From JBEICQ01 sp046297395 (lineage in GTDB: Bacteria; Bacteroidota; Bacteroidia; UBA4408): a DNA stretch of 64,000 bases. Made by a program: the position numbers and the translations under genes. Each line of letters starts with the position of its first letter. Within the stretch, counting starts at the first letter, position 1. The notes under the pieces are model-generated. The model worked only from the letters and a program-made list of their open reading frames with translations. It ran no database searches and had not been told where the DNA came from. The stretch is taken from contig JBKCNM010000031.1 in assembly GCA_046297395.1 (NCBI GenBank), positions 1-64,000 of the forward strand. The letters run 5' to 3'. This document shows, one piece after another, positions 19,701 through 27,474 of the stretch.

Positions 19701-19853
19701 AGCTGCCGGGATTCTATGCTCTGAGTGATCCTCCTCAGCCAACCTTGGTATGTAGTGTTTTGCACCGGAGATATTCCCTATCACCGGAACAAGGAAGAAC
19801 ATGCCGATGGCAAGAACGGCAAGTGCTGTTAATTTGAAGTGTTTATTTTTCAT
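16734..19853 (-). CDS. Secreted VPS10/BNR beta-propeller protein with T9SS type A sorting domain
   Basis: 1039 residues. Signal peptide at the N-terminus (KLTALAVLAIGMFFLVPV). From about 90 on, sortilin/BNR-type blades recur, with Asp-box motifs such as SVNGGSTW, TTDGGSSY and SEDGGQTF and phrases like NIGGRVRAIL typical of large cell-surface propellers of Bacteroidota. The last about 80 residues form a T9SS type A sorting domain: ELKAYPNPAKQQLTL, then VYDISGKLIKT and GAYIVRM. It should be exported by the gldKLMN-type system and anchored or released outside the cell. The substrate is unknown; adhesion or glycoside binding are both open. It has its own promoter and terminator. Confidence 0.92.
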   Translation of the reverse strand: MKNKHFKLTALAVLAIGMFFLVPVIGNISGAKHYIPRLAEEDHSEHRIPAALWAHQLLVNPMTGEMDYDCIRQVQREVEGFRTFSPKSNSALSWTELGPDNIGGRVRAILADRRDTSGKTLFAGGVAGGLFKSVNGGSTWTTIDMSNTGIAGGTLPVSCITQTLNGDIYVGTGEGHYNGRYQSNGTGAGGVVGYGIFKLPNGSSTWQQLASTMPGTEFSESSDWAYCNAIAAHPTNNNVLYASTNRGLWITSDGNKFRRISFGSALISQISFSDDVEFCTDGSVIASVGSRLLKRVATATQDSTAQGFSRIDDVWYPTNIAKPSRIELAVSMSDANVFYASCSNTSGGTYNIYRTTDGGSSYTVIGPGTPSATANASIALFRPFALPSAAPNQNTGQGDYDNIIAVHPTNPNVLYLGGTTNYKWTSTQGWSNISFYCSGGFGNNQCVHADMHGIAFHRTRPNIMYFTNDGGFYRSEDGGQTFTPRNSNLNVFQCYSVAFSKEGDAVISGSQDNGTILIPFNVPRSSRGYAFPINGGDGGYTEISIINTQAQFAATPNGDLRRSSNFGGSFNDYVSNGMKTQSADFVTPFELWESFNDPLSIDSVSVIASRAICLAGDFYTAANSGGDPTLIGTLIPGRDTMVAEAFTPITYNSKIRNLPVRGEMPFDVPRNGVFQMKDPVQSRMATAFGSRIFLTKEPLDFAKTPGWIPVAKNASSGTGNDNMSGSGKALAFSRDGDHLFFGTTSGQLYRISNISKLKARSDDDTLLMEVGRPQSPLVVKRIAVFPGSLAIMGIGVDPNNANNVVVTLANYASGQNHIYRTTNALTLQSSTSLNGFQSIQGSLPMFPVYDVVVDMLDNNRLVIGTEKGVWYCNDGFSSTNPTWVQDQTVPHIPVFMVRQNQYQRTQFDQNNDVLYNYVSASGTIYAATHGRGIWESKSYLSPGPLSVEDKKTNSFASELKAYPNPAKQQLTLKAGFDSNTSITMEVYDISGKLIKTSVYQPAVLQSGVLLDVSDFREGAYIVRMLSGSETKTTRFVVSH

Positions 19854-19866
19854 GTTGTTGATTTTT

Positions 19867-19899
19867 CAAAGTTACGACGATTTTTAATTTTTATCCAAA
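19867..19899 (-). promoter_or_regulatory. Promoter of the 1039-residue T9SS cargo gene
   Basis: On the minus strand, TTTG (19899-19896), 21-bp spacer, TAACTTTG (19874-19867), 13 bp before the ATG. The -33 box lies inside the end of lipA. Confidence 0.7.
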
Positions 19900-20750
19900 T
19901 GCTTTTCAGCATGGTAAGAGGATCTGACCAAGGGGCCACTTTCTACCCACTGAATACCTTTTTCCAAGCCGATTTCACGGAGTTTGGCAAACTCATCGGG
20001 ATGAACGAAGCGTTTCACCGGAAGGTGTTTGGGCGTAGGTTGAAGGTACTGACCAAGCGTAAGAACATCCAGTCCTACCGAAACCAAATCGTCCATGGCT
20101 TCTGTAATTTCATTAAAAGTTTCACCCAATCCTAGCATGATGCCGGATTTTGTGCGTATACCGGCATTTTTAAGCCGCTGCAAAACCTCAAGGCTTCGCT
20201 CATATTTCGCTTGAATTCTGACTTCCCGAGTCAGTCTTTTTACAGTTTCCATATTATGAGAAACCACTTCCGGGCGGACATCGATGATGCGTTGAAGATT
20301 TTCCCAGTTGCCTTTGAAATCGGGGATAAGGGTTTCCATGGTTGTACCGGGTGACAATTCCCGAATTTTTTTGACTGTTTCCGCCCAAATGATTGATCCC
20401 CCGTCTTTCAATTCATCTCTGTCTACAGAAGTGATCACACAATGTTTCACTTTCATCAGCCGCACGGATGCTGCCACTCTCAAAGGCTCATCCATATCAA
20501 CCGGGAGGGGTCTTCCTGTGGCAACTGCACAAAATCCGCATGATCTGGTGCAAATGTTGCCGAGTATCATGAAGGTGGCAGTGCCTGCCCCCCAACACTC
20601 TCCCATGTTGGGACAATTACCGCTTTCGCAAATAGTGTGAAGTTTATGGGTATCGACAATGCGGCGAACATCTGCATATTCTTTCCCTGTGGGTAACTTC
20701 ACCCTCAGCCAGTCGGGCTTTCTGGGTGTTATTTGAGAGACTGCCTCCAT
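19884..20750 (-). CDS. lipA: Lipoyl synthase
   Basis: 288 residues. Both [4Fe-4S] cluster motifs are present: [13 protein letters not shown] for the auxiliary cluster and [10 protein letters not shown] for the radical-SAM cluster, plus the closing [11 protein letters not shown] with the conserved Ser ligand. LipA inserts two sulfurs into protein-bound octanoyl groups to make lipoyl cofactors for 2-oxoacid dehydrogenases. The partner octanoyltransferase lipB lies about 22 kb away in this window. Confidence 0.97.
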   Translation of the reverse strand: MEAVSQITPRKPDWLRVKLPTGKEYADVRRIVDTHKLHTICESGNCPNMGECWGAGTATFMILGNICTRSCGFCAVATGRPLPVDMDEPLRVAASVRLMKVKHCVITSVDRDELKDGGSIIWAETVKKIRELSPGTTMETLIPDFKGNWENLQRIIDVRPEVVSHNMETVKRLTREVRIQAKYERSLEVLQRLKNAGIRTKSGIMLGLGETFNEITEAMDDLVSVGLDVLTLGQYLQPTPKHLPVKRFVHPDEFAKLREIGLEKGIQWVESGPLVRSSYHAEKHLDKN

Positions 20751-20803
20751 CTGTTAGAAACTTAACAACTATCTGCAATAATGGTTCGAAGAAAGGGAAA
20801 AAT

Positions 20804-21547
20804 TCAATTCAGTTGTTTACTGCCAAAATTATAAGCCAAAAAAAATGATAAAAAGAGTGTGTTTGCAGGATTATCAGCCATCATTTGAATGGGTGGTAGA
20901 AAGAAATCCAAAACCATACCGGCTTCCAGGAATTTCATACGGTCATCTTCATCGGCAAAATCAAAAGAAAAAGAAGATTTAAGATAGCCACCGGGATGGG
21001 GTCTTATTTCACTTAATCCTTTATACCAAGGTGAACGACCTGCAATGTTGGAGGGCCTGTGAATATCGGGGTTGTATTTTTCATCAACATTAAAGGATTC
21101 ACCCTGAATCAATGCAGACTTGCGTATTTCGAGAAAAACAGGTTTTGCAATTCCAAGAGAAACCCCTGTGTACAAATTCCATTTTACTTCCACTGCATGA
21201 GCAAGCTCCTTCCCGAAAAGACTGCGCTGTACACCATACCCCGCGCGGATAGCAACGAGGGTATTCATTTTTCCCAAGACATACGACCGATTGTTGCCAC
21301 CTTCGCTTCTGGTTTTAATCTCTTTGGGATGCCGAAAGGTGGTAAAATCAAATTCAAAAACCCCATCGGATTTCCCGGTGATATGCTTTCCGGTTCGGTA
21401 ATTGATACCCCATCCTCTGGAGGTTACAAACAAGGATTTGGAATGCTGTTTTTTGTATAATAGCTTGGGGCCATCGAGACCGGCTTGCTGGGCAAGACCA
21501 TCAGAGGAGACAATCAAAAGAAAAACCAATAAAGTAAGCGATCGCAT
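20804..21547 (-). CDS. Predicted outer-membrane beta-barrel protein, unknown function
   Basis: 247 residues from the ATG at 21547 (MRSLTLLVFLLIVSS...), which starts the signal peptide cleanly; an ATG at 21559 would add four residues. Cleavage is likely near GLAQQ. The mature part alternates hydrophobic and polar residues with aromatic ends, closing in FLSFFLAYNFGSKQLN, as expected for an outer-membrane barrel. A conserved-looking GWGINYRTGKHITGKSDGVFE stretch is near the start. Function unknown. 21 bp downstream of ybeY. Confidence 0.75.
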   Translation of the reverse strand: MRSLTLLVFLLIVSSDGLAQQAGLDGPKLLYKKQHSKSLFVTSRGWGINYRTGKHITGKSDGVFEFDFTTFRHPKEIKTRSEGGNNRSYVLGKMNTLVAIRAGYGVQRSLFGKELAHAVEVKWNLYTGVSLGIAKPVFLEIRKSALIQGESFNVDEKYNPDIHRPSNIAGRSPWYKGLSEIRPHPGGYLKSSFSFDFADEDDRMKFLEAGMVLDFFLPPIQMMADNPANTLFLSFFLAYNFGSKQLN

Positions 21548-21580
21548 GGCAAGGGACAAGGTTCAAAAGTAAACATTCGG

Positions 21581-22027
21581 TCAGGATAAGTTACCATACA
21601 ATTTCAATGCCATGTTCTCCAGGTTTCTCATCTGCTGCCTTTGTGTCTTGGTTTTGTCTGAAAATCCACACAAATGAAGGATGCCATGAACCATTACCCG
21701 AAGTAATTCCTGTTGAAAGGAAACCTTGTATTTTACTGCATTTTCAGCAATTCGGTCGGAGGAAATATACAACTCTCCATGAAGGGTTTTTTTTCCGGAT
21801 ACGCCAGTTTCTGACTCATCAAAAGTGATGATATCCGTATAAGAGTCATGGTTTAGAAAGGACAAGTTAATTTGATGAAGTTCTTCATCATTACAGATGA
21901 TGATATGGATGTTCCCGCAAATGCAAGCATGGTCGAGTATGACCCTGTTGAGCCATTTTTTAATTTGGTTCCTGGGGGGAAGGATGGGTTTTTTTGCCCT
22001 GGTATCGAAAAAAACAATCCGAATCAA
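21581..22027 (-). CDS. ybeY: rRNA maturation endonuclease YbeY
   Basis: 148 residues. The metal site HGILHLCGFSD fits the UPF0054 motif HGxLHLxGxxH except that the last His is Asp, a change I recall as common in Bacteroidota YbeY proteins. SYTDIITFDES matches the conserved Thr-Asp-Val-Leu-Ser-Phe region. YbeY acts on the 3' end of 16S rRNA and in ribosome quality control. It lies 3 bp after the anti-sigma-like kinase gene, in one transcription unit with the 1132-residue protein. Confidence 0.93.
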   Translation of the reverse strand: MIRIVFFDTRAKKPILPPRNQIKKWLNRVILDHACICGNIHIIICNDEELHQINLSFLNHDSYTDIITFDESETGVSGKKTLHGELYISSDRIAENAVKYKVSFQQELLRVMVHGILHLCGFSDKTKTQRQQMRNLENMALKLYGNLS

Positions 22028-22030
22028 ACT

Positions 22031-22450
22031 TCAGTTTCGGCTCACATTTTCAAAAATCAGGTTAACCACGCGTCCATTTTCTTCGAAGGTTATTTTATCT
22101 GCGAGGTTTTTCATCAGGAATATTCCGCGGCCGTTGGGCTTTTCAAGATTCTCGGGGTCTGTAGGGTCGGGAATTTCCTGAGGATTAAACCCGTTTCCCT
22201 GGTCGGCAATACGAAAAATTATCTGCTTTCCGAATTGTTCAGCCACCATGTGAATTTTTTTAGTAGGGTCGAGTTTATTTCCATGCTGGATGGCATTGTT
22301 TACGGCTTCTGTTACAGCAATAAGAATATTTCCGTACTGATCCTGGCCAACATTGCATTCGTCGCAGACATCCTCTATGAATTTCTCCACTCTTGGCAGG
22401 CTATGGTAAGTAGATTCAAGGTCAAGTTTTTGTGGTGTAGGAATAATCAT
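22031..22450 (-). CDS. RsbW-like anti-sigma factor / ATP-binding protein
   Basis: 139 residues of HATPase_c_2 type. ITEAVNNAIQHGN is the N-box, IRIADQGNGF the G1 box, and RGIFLMKNLAD the G2 box. Such proteins are Ser kinases that bind sigma factors or phosphorylate STAS-domain partners. No STAS protein, PP2C phosphatase or alternative sigma factor lies nearby, so the partner is unknown. It sits between the DUF4175-like gene (1 bp gap) and ybeY (3 bp gap). Confidence 0.88.
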   Translation of the reverse strand: MIIPTPQKLDLESTYHSLPRVEKFIEDVCDECNVGQDQYGNILIAVTEAVNNAIQHGNKLDPTKKIHMVAEQFGKQIIFRIADQGNGFNPQEIPDPTDPENLEKPNGRGIFLMKNLADKITFEENGRVVNLIFENVSRN

Positions 22451-22451
22451 A

Positions 22452-25400
22452 TTATTTCTTTAGCGTGTTGTAGTACCTGTTGATTTTGCTTTTGAAAAAA
22501 GGCTGAAGATTGGCTGGAATGGTTTTTATCATCTCGGCTTCTTTCATTTTTTGGGTTTTGTACGCTAAAAATTTATCAGGGTTACTAAAAATTTCATTTT
22601 GGGGCGCAGAGGAGGTTCTTTTTTCATCCTGCTCCCTCTCTCTTTCGGCATTTTCCGCCTCAAGCAGTCGGTTCATAATTTCCTGCTGACGGCGGATGGT
22701 TTCTCTAGTGATGTTCTTGTTTACCAAATCATTTTCGGTTTTGTCCATCATGTCGGCAAGGTTTCGCAGGTTACCGGAGGGATCTTTCCCGTCCTTTTTC
22801 ATCTGGTCGGCGGCTTTTTGCAGTTCCCGTCGGATAGCCTCTTGTTGGGCGGCCATACGGGCCAACTGCTCAGAGGTGCTTTGACAATCCCTACCTGTGG
22901 GTGGTCCCTGGCGTCCTTTCTCTTTAGAGGGCTTTTTACCTTGGTTTGATGCGTTTTCCTTTTCCAGTTCCGATTTAAGTTTTTCAATCTGCCGATTGAT
23001 TTGCTCCTGCATTTTCTTCATTTGGGCCACACTTGGCTTTTTGCCCTTGCCCTGACCTGAGCCACCGGGCTTGCTGCACTTGCCTGATCCGGGCTTGGAA
23101 TTGGCCATTTGCTGCTGCATTTGCTCAAAAGATTCACTCAAGATGAGCGCCAGGTTATTGATCGAAGTCATCACATACTGCTGTCGGGAGGCGCCTTCGG
23201 GAACATTTCTATCTGCCATGCTTCGGATGGCTTTTTCCATATTGGACCGAATAGAAGAAATTTCCCGGTTCACATAGGCTTCCATCTGAGGCTGGCGTTT
23301 GCTTAGTGCAAAAAGAGAGTCTTCAATGACTTTTGCATCTTCTTGCAACTTTTTTTGTTCTTGGTTTAGCTTTACATCTTGTGGATTATTCCTGTCCACA
23401 GAAGCGAATCGTTTCATTAAATCCTCCTGGTTGAACGAAAGCCGCAGCAAATTTTCAAGGATTACTCTTAAAGAGTTTAGATCTTCTTCTTTTTCATCGG
23501 CCTCCATGGAAGCTGCCATCGATTGCATCTGATTGGCCATTTGTTTCATTTTCTGGGAAGCTTTTGACTGAGTCTCAGAGGCCTTTTTCTTTTTGTTTTG
23601 CTGAAGCTGCGAGGAAGATTCTTTCATGTCATTCTGAATATCCTTTTGCTTTTCTTGCATTTGATCCCCAAAAAGATCTTTCTGTTCCATCTCCAATTCC
23701 TCAGCCTGCTTTCCCAGTTCTTTCATTTGTCCAGTGAGCTCTGAAAAATCTTTTTCAATGTTTTCCTGGTTTTTTTTCAGCTCATCTGATGAGATGTCTC
23801 CTTTTTTTGATTCTTCTGCAAGTTTTTCTTCCTTATCAGCCAGCTTTTCGATGTCGCCAATGGTGTTCTTTAATTTTTCTTCAAACTCCATCTGTTTGAA
23901 CAATGAGAGCGTCCTGTCCAACTCCTTCTCACTATCTTTTGTATCTTTTTTCATGTCCTCGAGCGCTTGTTGCATTTTCTCCTTGTTCATCTCCTGAAGC
24001 ATTTTCTCGAGTTCTTTTATTTTTTCCTTTAATTCCGGAGGGAGCACCTCGTTGAAAAGCTTTTCAAGCTGTTTCTGTTTTTCGAGCAAGCTTTCCTTTT
24101 GTTCCGAGAACTGCATCTGCTCATTCATCATCTTCATGTTCTCATTTTTTACTTGTTCCACTTCTTTTTCCAACATTTTTTGCTTGTCAAGCAAATCTTT
24201 CATTTTTTTTATCTCATCATAAGTAAGGATTTTTTTCTCCTGAATCGTCTTATTCAATTCATTGAGTTCCCGTTCAATTTCTTTGGCACGGGATATACTT
24301 TTTTGCATAGCGCTTTTTGATGCTTGTCTGGATTTTCCTGCTTCTGCATGTAATTGCTCCTCTGTCTTTGTCTGGAGCAGGAATTCCCTGCTTCGGCTAG
24401 TCTTGGGACCGTTTACAGCATCGTTGTCGGTAATTTCAAAAAAGTACTTCAATTGGTCTCCCCGGTTGATTCCTGCGGCTGATATGTTCCAGGCAAATGG
24501 GATCATTTGACTCTTGCCTGAATTATCGAATGGAATGGGTGCAGATCCTTTTTTAATGGTTTTACCTGAATTGTCAAGTACCTCAAAATAAAATCTACAG
24601 GCTGTAAGACCATAGTCATCTTCTCCTTCAAGCAAATACATGATGTCGCCGGTTTGCATGGAATCCGGCAACAGGCTGGCCTGAATGGTTGGAAAATTGT
24701 CTGGCACTGAAACAATCTGATATCTAAGCGTATCTGAAGGGACACCCAGTTTGTTAGACGCAAAGATTTGGTATTGAAAAGTGTTTTTTAAAGTGTGAGA
24801 AAAAACGAACTTCCCATTTGAAAAAGTTTCCGGGGATTTGCTTTTACCATTCATTTGCATTTGCAAGGCATCGGTATTTCTGGTATCAAATGTCCAGGTA
24901 AGCCGCGTTCCTTCGGGACAAACAAGTTCTCCGTTGTTGCTCAACAATTCTTCCTTTTTACCAACATATGCCGGGAAAACTGCACGGAGCATAAAGGAGA
25001 GAATAGAAGGTTCCGGCAGTACTTTGAGTTGATAAGATCCGGAATAAAAACCGTCGGCAAAAAAAGCAAATTCAACATCTTGCTGGAGGTTGGAGAAATG
25101 GTATTTATAAATTCCTTCTTTGGTATTTTCCAATTTGTATTGAAAACCTTTCGTCTCGAGAAATACCTGTTCCGGAACAGCATCTGCGGTTAATTTTACA
25201 CTCAACTCAAAATCCTTATTCTGAATGGCTCTTAGGTTGTTGTTAAGAATTTGCCAAGTAAAAGGAGAAGGCTTTTCAAAATAAGTGGAATGCCGGACTA
25301 TTTTTTTTGCAGAATCTGTTATCACAGCAGGCTTGATCAGGTAAATGGCAGTGATAAAAAAAAGTGGCAGCATCAGCACAGGAAGAAACCTCCGGTTGAG

Positions 25401-25850
25401 CGTGAGATCAATCGCGTTTGTAAAGGGTACCGGTCTGAGTTCACTGATTTTCTGGTTGATTCCGGCTTCAAGGAGTTCGAGGGAAGTACCGGGAACAGAA
25501 GACCCCTGCCGCTGTAATTGAAGAGCATTGAGCAGCTTGTCGGAAACTTCGGGAAAATATTTACCAATAATTTTTGCCGCCTCATCATATCCAATCACTT
25601 TACCCAGTCTGAACATTTTCAGCAGGGGAATAAGAATCAAAAAAACAAACACGCCGAAACCGACGGACAAAAAAGAGTAAAACAATATTGTGCGAAACAA
25701 CACATTGAACTGACCAAAGTATTGAGCGGGAAGGATGATGAGCAAAAGGAGCAAGAGCAGCCCCCCGGAAATCATACTGCCTCTGATTACCCGGTTTTTA
25801 TAAAACTTCCGAATAAACTCATCCAACTTTATGAGCAATTCTGCCTTCAT
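22452..25850 (-). CDS. Large DUF4175-like membrane protein with long coiled coil
   Basis: 1132 residues. Two or three membrane helices occupy about 25-80 and 150-170. A periplasmic beta-rich part (about 190-500) follows, then about 500 residues rich in Glu, Lys, Gln and Met predicted to form long coiled coils (EKELDRTLSLFKQMEFEEKL and similar). A Gly/Lys/Ser-rich hinge (KPGSGKCSKPGGSGQGKGKK) splits the coil near 980. It matches the DUF4175 architecture known from Bacteroidota; its biochemical role is not known. The Met-rich heptads (QQMANQMQSMAASME) are notable. It is the first gene of the unit with the RsbW-like kinase and ybeY. Confidence 0.85.
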   Translation of the reverse strand: MKAELLIKLDEFIRKFYKNRVIRGSMISGGLLLLLLLIILPAQYFGQFNVLFRTILFYSFLSVGFGVFVFLILIPLLKMFRLGKVIGYDEAAKIIGKYFPEVSDKLLNALQLQRQGSSVPGTSLELLEAGINQKISELRPVPFTNAIDLTLNRRFLPVLMLPLFFITAIYLIKPAVITDSAKKIVRHSTYFEKPSPFTWQILNNNLRAIQNKDFELSVKLTADAVPEQVFLETKGFQYKLENTKEGIYKYHFSNLQQDVEFAFFADGFYSGSYQLKVLPEPSILSFMLRAVFPAYVGKKEELLSNNGELVCPEGTRLTWTFDTRNTDALQMQMNGKSKSPETFSNGKFVFSHTLKNTFQYQIFASNKLGVPSDTLRYQIVSVPDNFPTIQASLLPDSMQTGDIMYLLEGEDDYGLTACRFYFEVLDNSGKTIKKGSAPIPFDNSGKSQMIPFAWNISAAGINRGDQLKYFFEITDNDAVNGPKTSRSREFLLQTKTEEQLHAEAGKSRQASKSAMQKSISRAKEIERELNELNKTIQEKKILTYDEIKKMKDLLDKQKMLEKEVEQVKNENMKMMNEQMQFSEQKESLLEKQKQLEKLFNEVLPPELKEKIKELEKMLQEMNKEKMQQALEDMKKDTKDSEKELDRTLSLFKQMEFEEKLKNTIGDIEKLADKEEKLAEESKKGDISSDELKKNQENIEKDFSELTGQMKELGKQAEELEMEQKDLFGDQMQEKQKDIQNDMKESSSQLQQNKKKKASETQSKASQKMKQMANQMQSMAASMEADEKEEDLNSLRVILENLLRLSFNQEDLMKRFASVDRNNPQDVKLNQEQKKLQEDAKVIEDSLFALSKRQPQMEAYVNREISSIRSNMEKAIRSMADRNVPEGASRQQYVMTSINNLALILSESFEQMQQQMANSKPGSGKCSKPGGSGQGKGKKPSVAQMKKMQEQINRQIEKLKSELEKENASNQGKKPSKEKGRQGPPTGRDCQSTSEQLARMAAQQEAIRRELQKAADQMKKDGKDPSGNLRNLADMMDKTENDLVNKNITRETIRRQQEIMNRLLEAENAEREREQDEKRTSSAPQNEIFSNPDKFLAYKTQKMKEAEMIKTIPANLQPFFKSKINRYYNTLKK

Positions 25851-25887
25851 ATGAAAATCAAATATACTCCTCCGGGGCCTCCTGAGC

Positions 25888-26301
25888 TTATTTATTTTTG
25901 TTAATAGGAAGTTCTGTTTTCATTGCATCAAAGAACTTCACAAGAGCCCTGATTTCCCATGCGGAATAGGAAAAGTAAAAAATCAGAAAAACCATTGCAT
26001 AAGTAACTGCGTAGGATTTGTGTGTGAACCCATATACAAGCATTACGATGAGGTATCCGAAAAGTTTGCATGCAGAGGTGAGCATGAAGGAAGTGATAAA
26101 CCCTGATGCTTTTTTTTGTGTGGCGCGGCATATATAGGCAAACACTGCCACGGTTATCAACCAAACTCCGGCATTTGTTACCTGAAGGTGAGCAAATGAA
26201 AAATGAACAGAGAATCGAGGAAGCAGAAAACTCAACCAAAGACTATGTATGACTGCGATGATGCCCGAAGAAAGCAGAAACTTGAGGGTATAGGGTTTCA
26301 T
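25888..26301 (-). CDS. Small four-helix membrane protein of the ATP synthase accessory group
   Basis: 137 residues with four predicted membrane helices (about 8-25, 38-60, 68-90, 96-118) and a short charged tail. Its start overlaps the AtpI/AtpZ-like gene by four bases (ATGA), so translation is coupled. In many Bacteroidota the order bactofilin, AtpZ, this type of hydrophobic protein, atpB is found, and by position it corresponds to the AtpI-like member. Here no atpB follows. Function is inferred only from that context. Confidence 0.7.
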   Translation of the reverse strand: MKPYTLKFLLSSGIIAVIHSLWLSFLLPRFSVHFSFAHLQVTNAGVWLITVAVFAYICRATQKKASGFITSFMLTSACKLFGYLIVMLVYGFTHKSYAVTYAMVFLIFYFSYSAWEIRALVKFFDAMKTELPINKNK

Positions 26302-26516
26302 TTTTTTCGAGTAACTTCCTTTAATAGCGCAAAGAATGAAAGAGCAAATGCTCCTAATCCCAGGCTCAGGGTAAAAACAGGAAAGCTGCGTTTTGTATAG
26401 ATATCAAGCTTTTTACCGGCCCAGAAACCTGCAAGGATGAGGGCCATCATTTTAAAAGCAAGTCCGCTCCAGCGAAGGTAATCCTCAGGCAATTTTTTCG
26501 GCCTTTTTGTCTGCAT
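26298..26516 (-). CDS. AtpZ/AtpI-family small membrane protein
   Basis: 72 residues, two membrane helices (about 19-33 and 45-64) with a basic N-terminus KRPKKLPEDYLRWSGLAFKMM and the short loop GKKLDIY, as in AtpZ/AtpI proteins that help assemble the F-type ATP synthase c-ring or supply Mg2+. It overlaps the end of the bactofilin gene by 32 bp and the start of the next gene by 4 bp. Confidence 0.78.
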   Translation of the reverse strand: MQTKRPKKLPEDYLRWSGLAFKMMALILAGFWAGKKLDIYTKRSFPVFTLSLGLGAFALSFFALLKEVTRKK

Positions 26517-26901
26517 GTTTGATTTCTTTCACCACAGCCCCCATGGTACAAACACCGGAAAACGCTGCACCGGGCTCGATGGAGAGCTTCCCAGCCTGGA
26601 TGTCACCTTTAAGGTTGGCAGAGGCTTTCAGGGCAAGTAATTCCGCACAGGAAATATTGCCTTCAATGCTTCCATAGAGATCAGCAAGCTGACAATGGAT
26701 GTCGCCTTTCACCGAACCGGTAGGTCCAATAACCACTTTTCCTTTTGAGTGAAGAATGCCTTCCAGTCTCCCATCGATACGAATATCACCGGTAGTTTGA
26801 ATATTGCCGATTACAGATGTACCTGAACCTATGGTATTAATCACACCTGTTTCAACTTCATTTTTCCTTGTAATCATGGTATTTATTGTTTTTCCGAACA
26901 T
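26485..26901 (-). CDS. Bactofilin (polymer-forming cytoskeletal protein)
   Basis: 138 residues from the ATG at 26901; the ATG at 26946 would put the start upstream of the promoter described next, and one at 26877 is also possible. The core is a run of short beta-helix rungs (IGNIQTTGDIRIDGRLEGILH, VVIGPTGSVKGDIHC, LYGSIEGNISC) typical of bactofilins, which polymerise without nucleotide into filaments at membranes. A basic tail HADKKAEKIA ends it. In Bacteroidota this gene often heads the ATP synthase operon. Confidence 0.9.
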   Translation of the reverse strand: MFGKTINTMITRKNEVETGVINTIGSGTSVIGNIQTTGDIRIDGRLEGILHSKGKVVIGPTGSVKGDIHCQLADLYGSIEGNISCAELLALKASANLKGDIQAGKLSIEPGAAFSGVCTMGAVVKEIKHADKKAEKIA

Positions 26902-26916
26902 ATTAATTAGGGGACA

Positions 26917-26947
26917 CAAAGATAAAAAACCTTGACTGTCAAACAAA
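26917..26947 (-). promoter_or_regulatory. Promoter of the bactofilin unit
   Basis: Minus strand: TTTG (26947-26944), 19-bp spacer, TATCTTTG (26924-26917), about 15 bp before the 26901 ATG. It excludes the 26946 start codon and overlaps the leader of the divergent paaD. Confidence 0.72.
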
Positions 26948-26973
26948 TGTTCGCCAATTTTGTACTATTGCCT

Positions 26974-27471
26974 ATGGTGTTACCTGCTATTTCCGGCGAA
27001 CTCCGGGATATTCTTAAAAACATTCCCGATCCTGAAATTCCGGTGTTAAGCATACTCGATCTTGGGGTCATCCGAAAAGCGGAGAAACAGGACGAAAAAT
27101 CTGTCCGCATTACCCTAACGCCAACCTACTCCGGTTGTCCCGCCATGGGCGTAATCGAAAGCGACATCCGGCAGGCACTTGAGTTACATGGATTTGAAAA
27201 CATTGAAGTAAATACGGTATATGCTCCCGCCTGGACAACAGATTGGATGAGCGAAGAGGCGAGAGAAAAACTCAGGGAGTACGGCATTGCACCCCCTCAG
27301 GGCAAATCTTGTGGAAGCGGAAAGGCTGTTGGACAGATTGTTCAAATCCCTTGTCCCCGCTGTGGTTCAGGTAACACAAGAATGATTAGTCTTTTTGGAT
27401 CCACGGCTTGCAAGGCCCTTTATGCATGTGAAGAATGCAAAGAACCATTTGATTACTTCAAATGCATTTGA
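26974..27471 (+). CDS. paaD: PaaD/PaaJ-type DUF59 protein
   Basis: 165 residues from the ATG at 26974, which puts LRDILKNIPDPEIPVLSILDLG near the N-terminus as in the family; TTG 26932 and ATG 26947 are alternatives. A DUF59 (MIP18-like) domain covers about 5-90 (TPTYSGCPAMGVIE), and the C-terminus has a four-Cys ribbon (CPRC ... CEEC). PaaD helps mature the iron centre of the phenylacetyl-CoA epoxidase PaaABCE. None of those genes are here, so it may act elsewhere or serve Fe-S assembly. Confidence 0.85.
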   Translation: MVLPAISGELRDILKNIPDPEIPVLSILDLGVIRKAEKQDEKSVRITLTPTYSGCPAMGVIESDIRQALELHGFENIEVNTVYAPAWTTDWMSEEAREKLREYGIAPPQGKSCGSGKAVGQIVQIPCPRCGSGNTRMISLFGSTACKALYACEECKEPFDYFKCI

Positions 27472-27474
27472 TGG

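Noticed and set aside
22599..24320. Repeated purine-rich DNA inside the DUF4175-like gene as a possible repeat array
   Set aside because: The repetition comes from Glu/Lys/Gln-rich coiled-coil codons; no unit repeats exactly.
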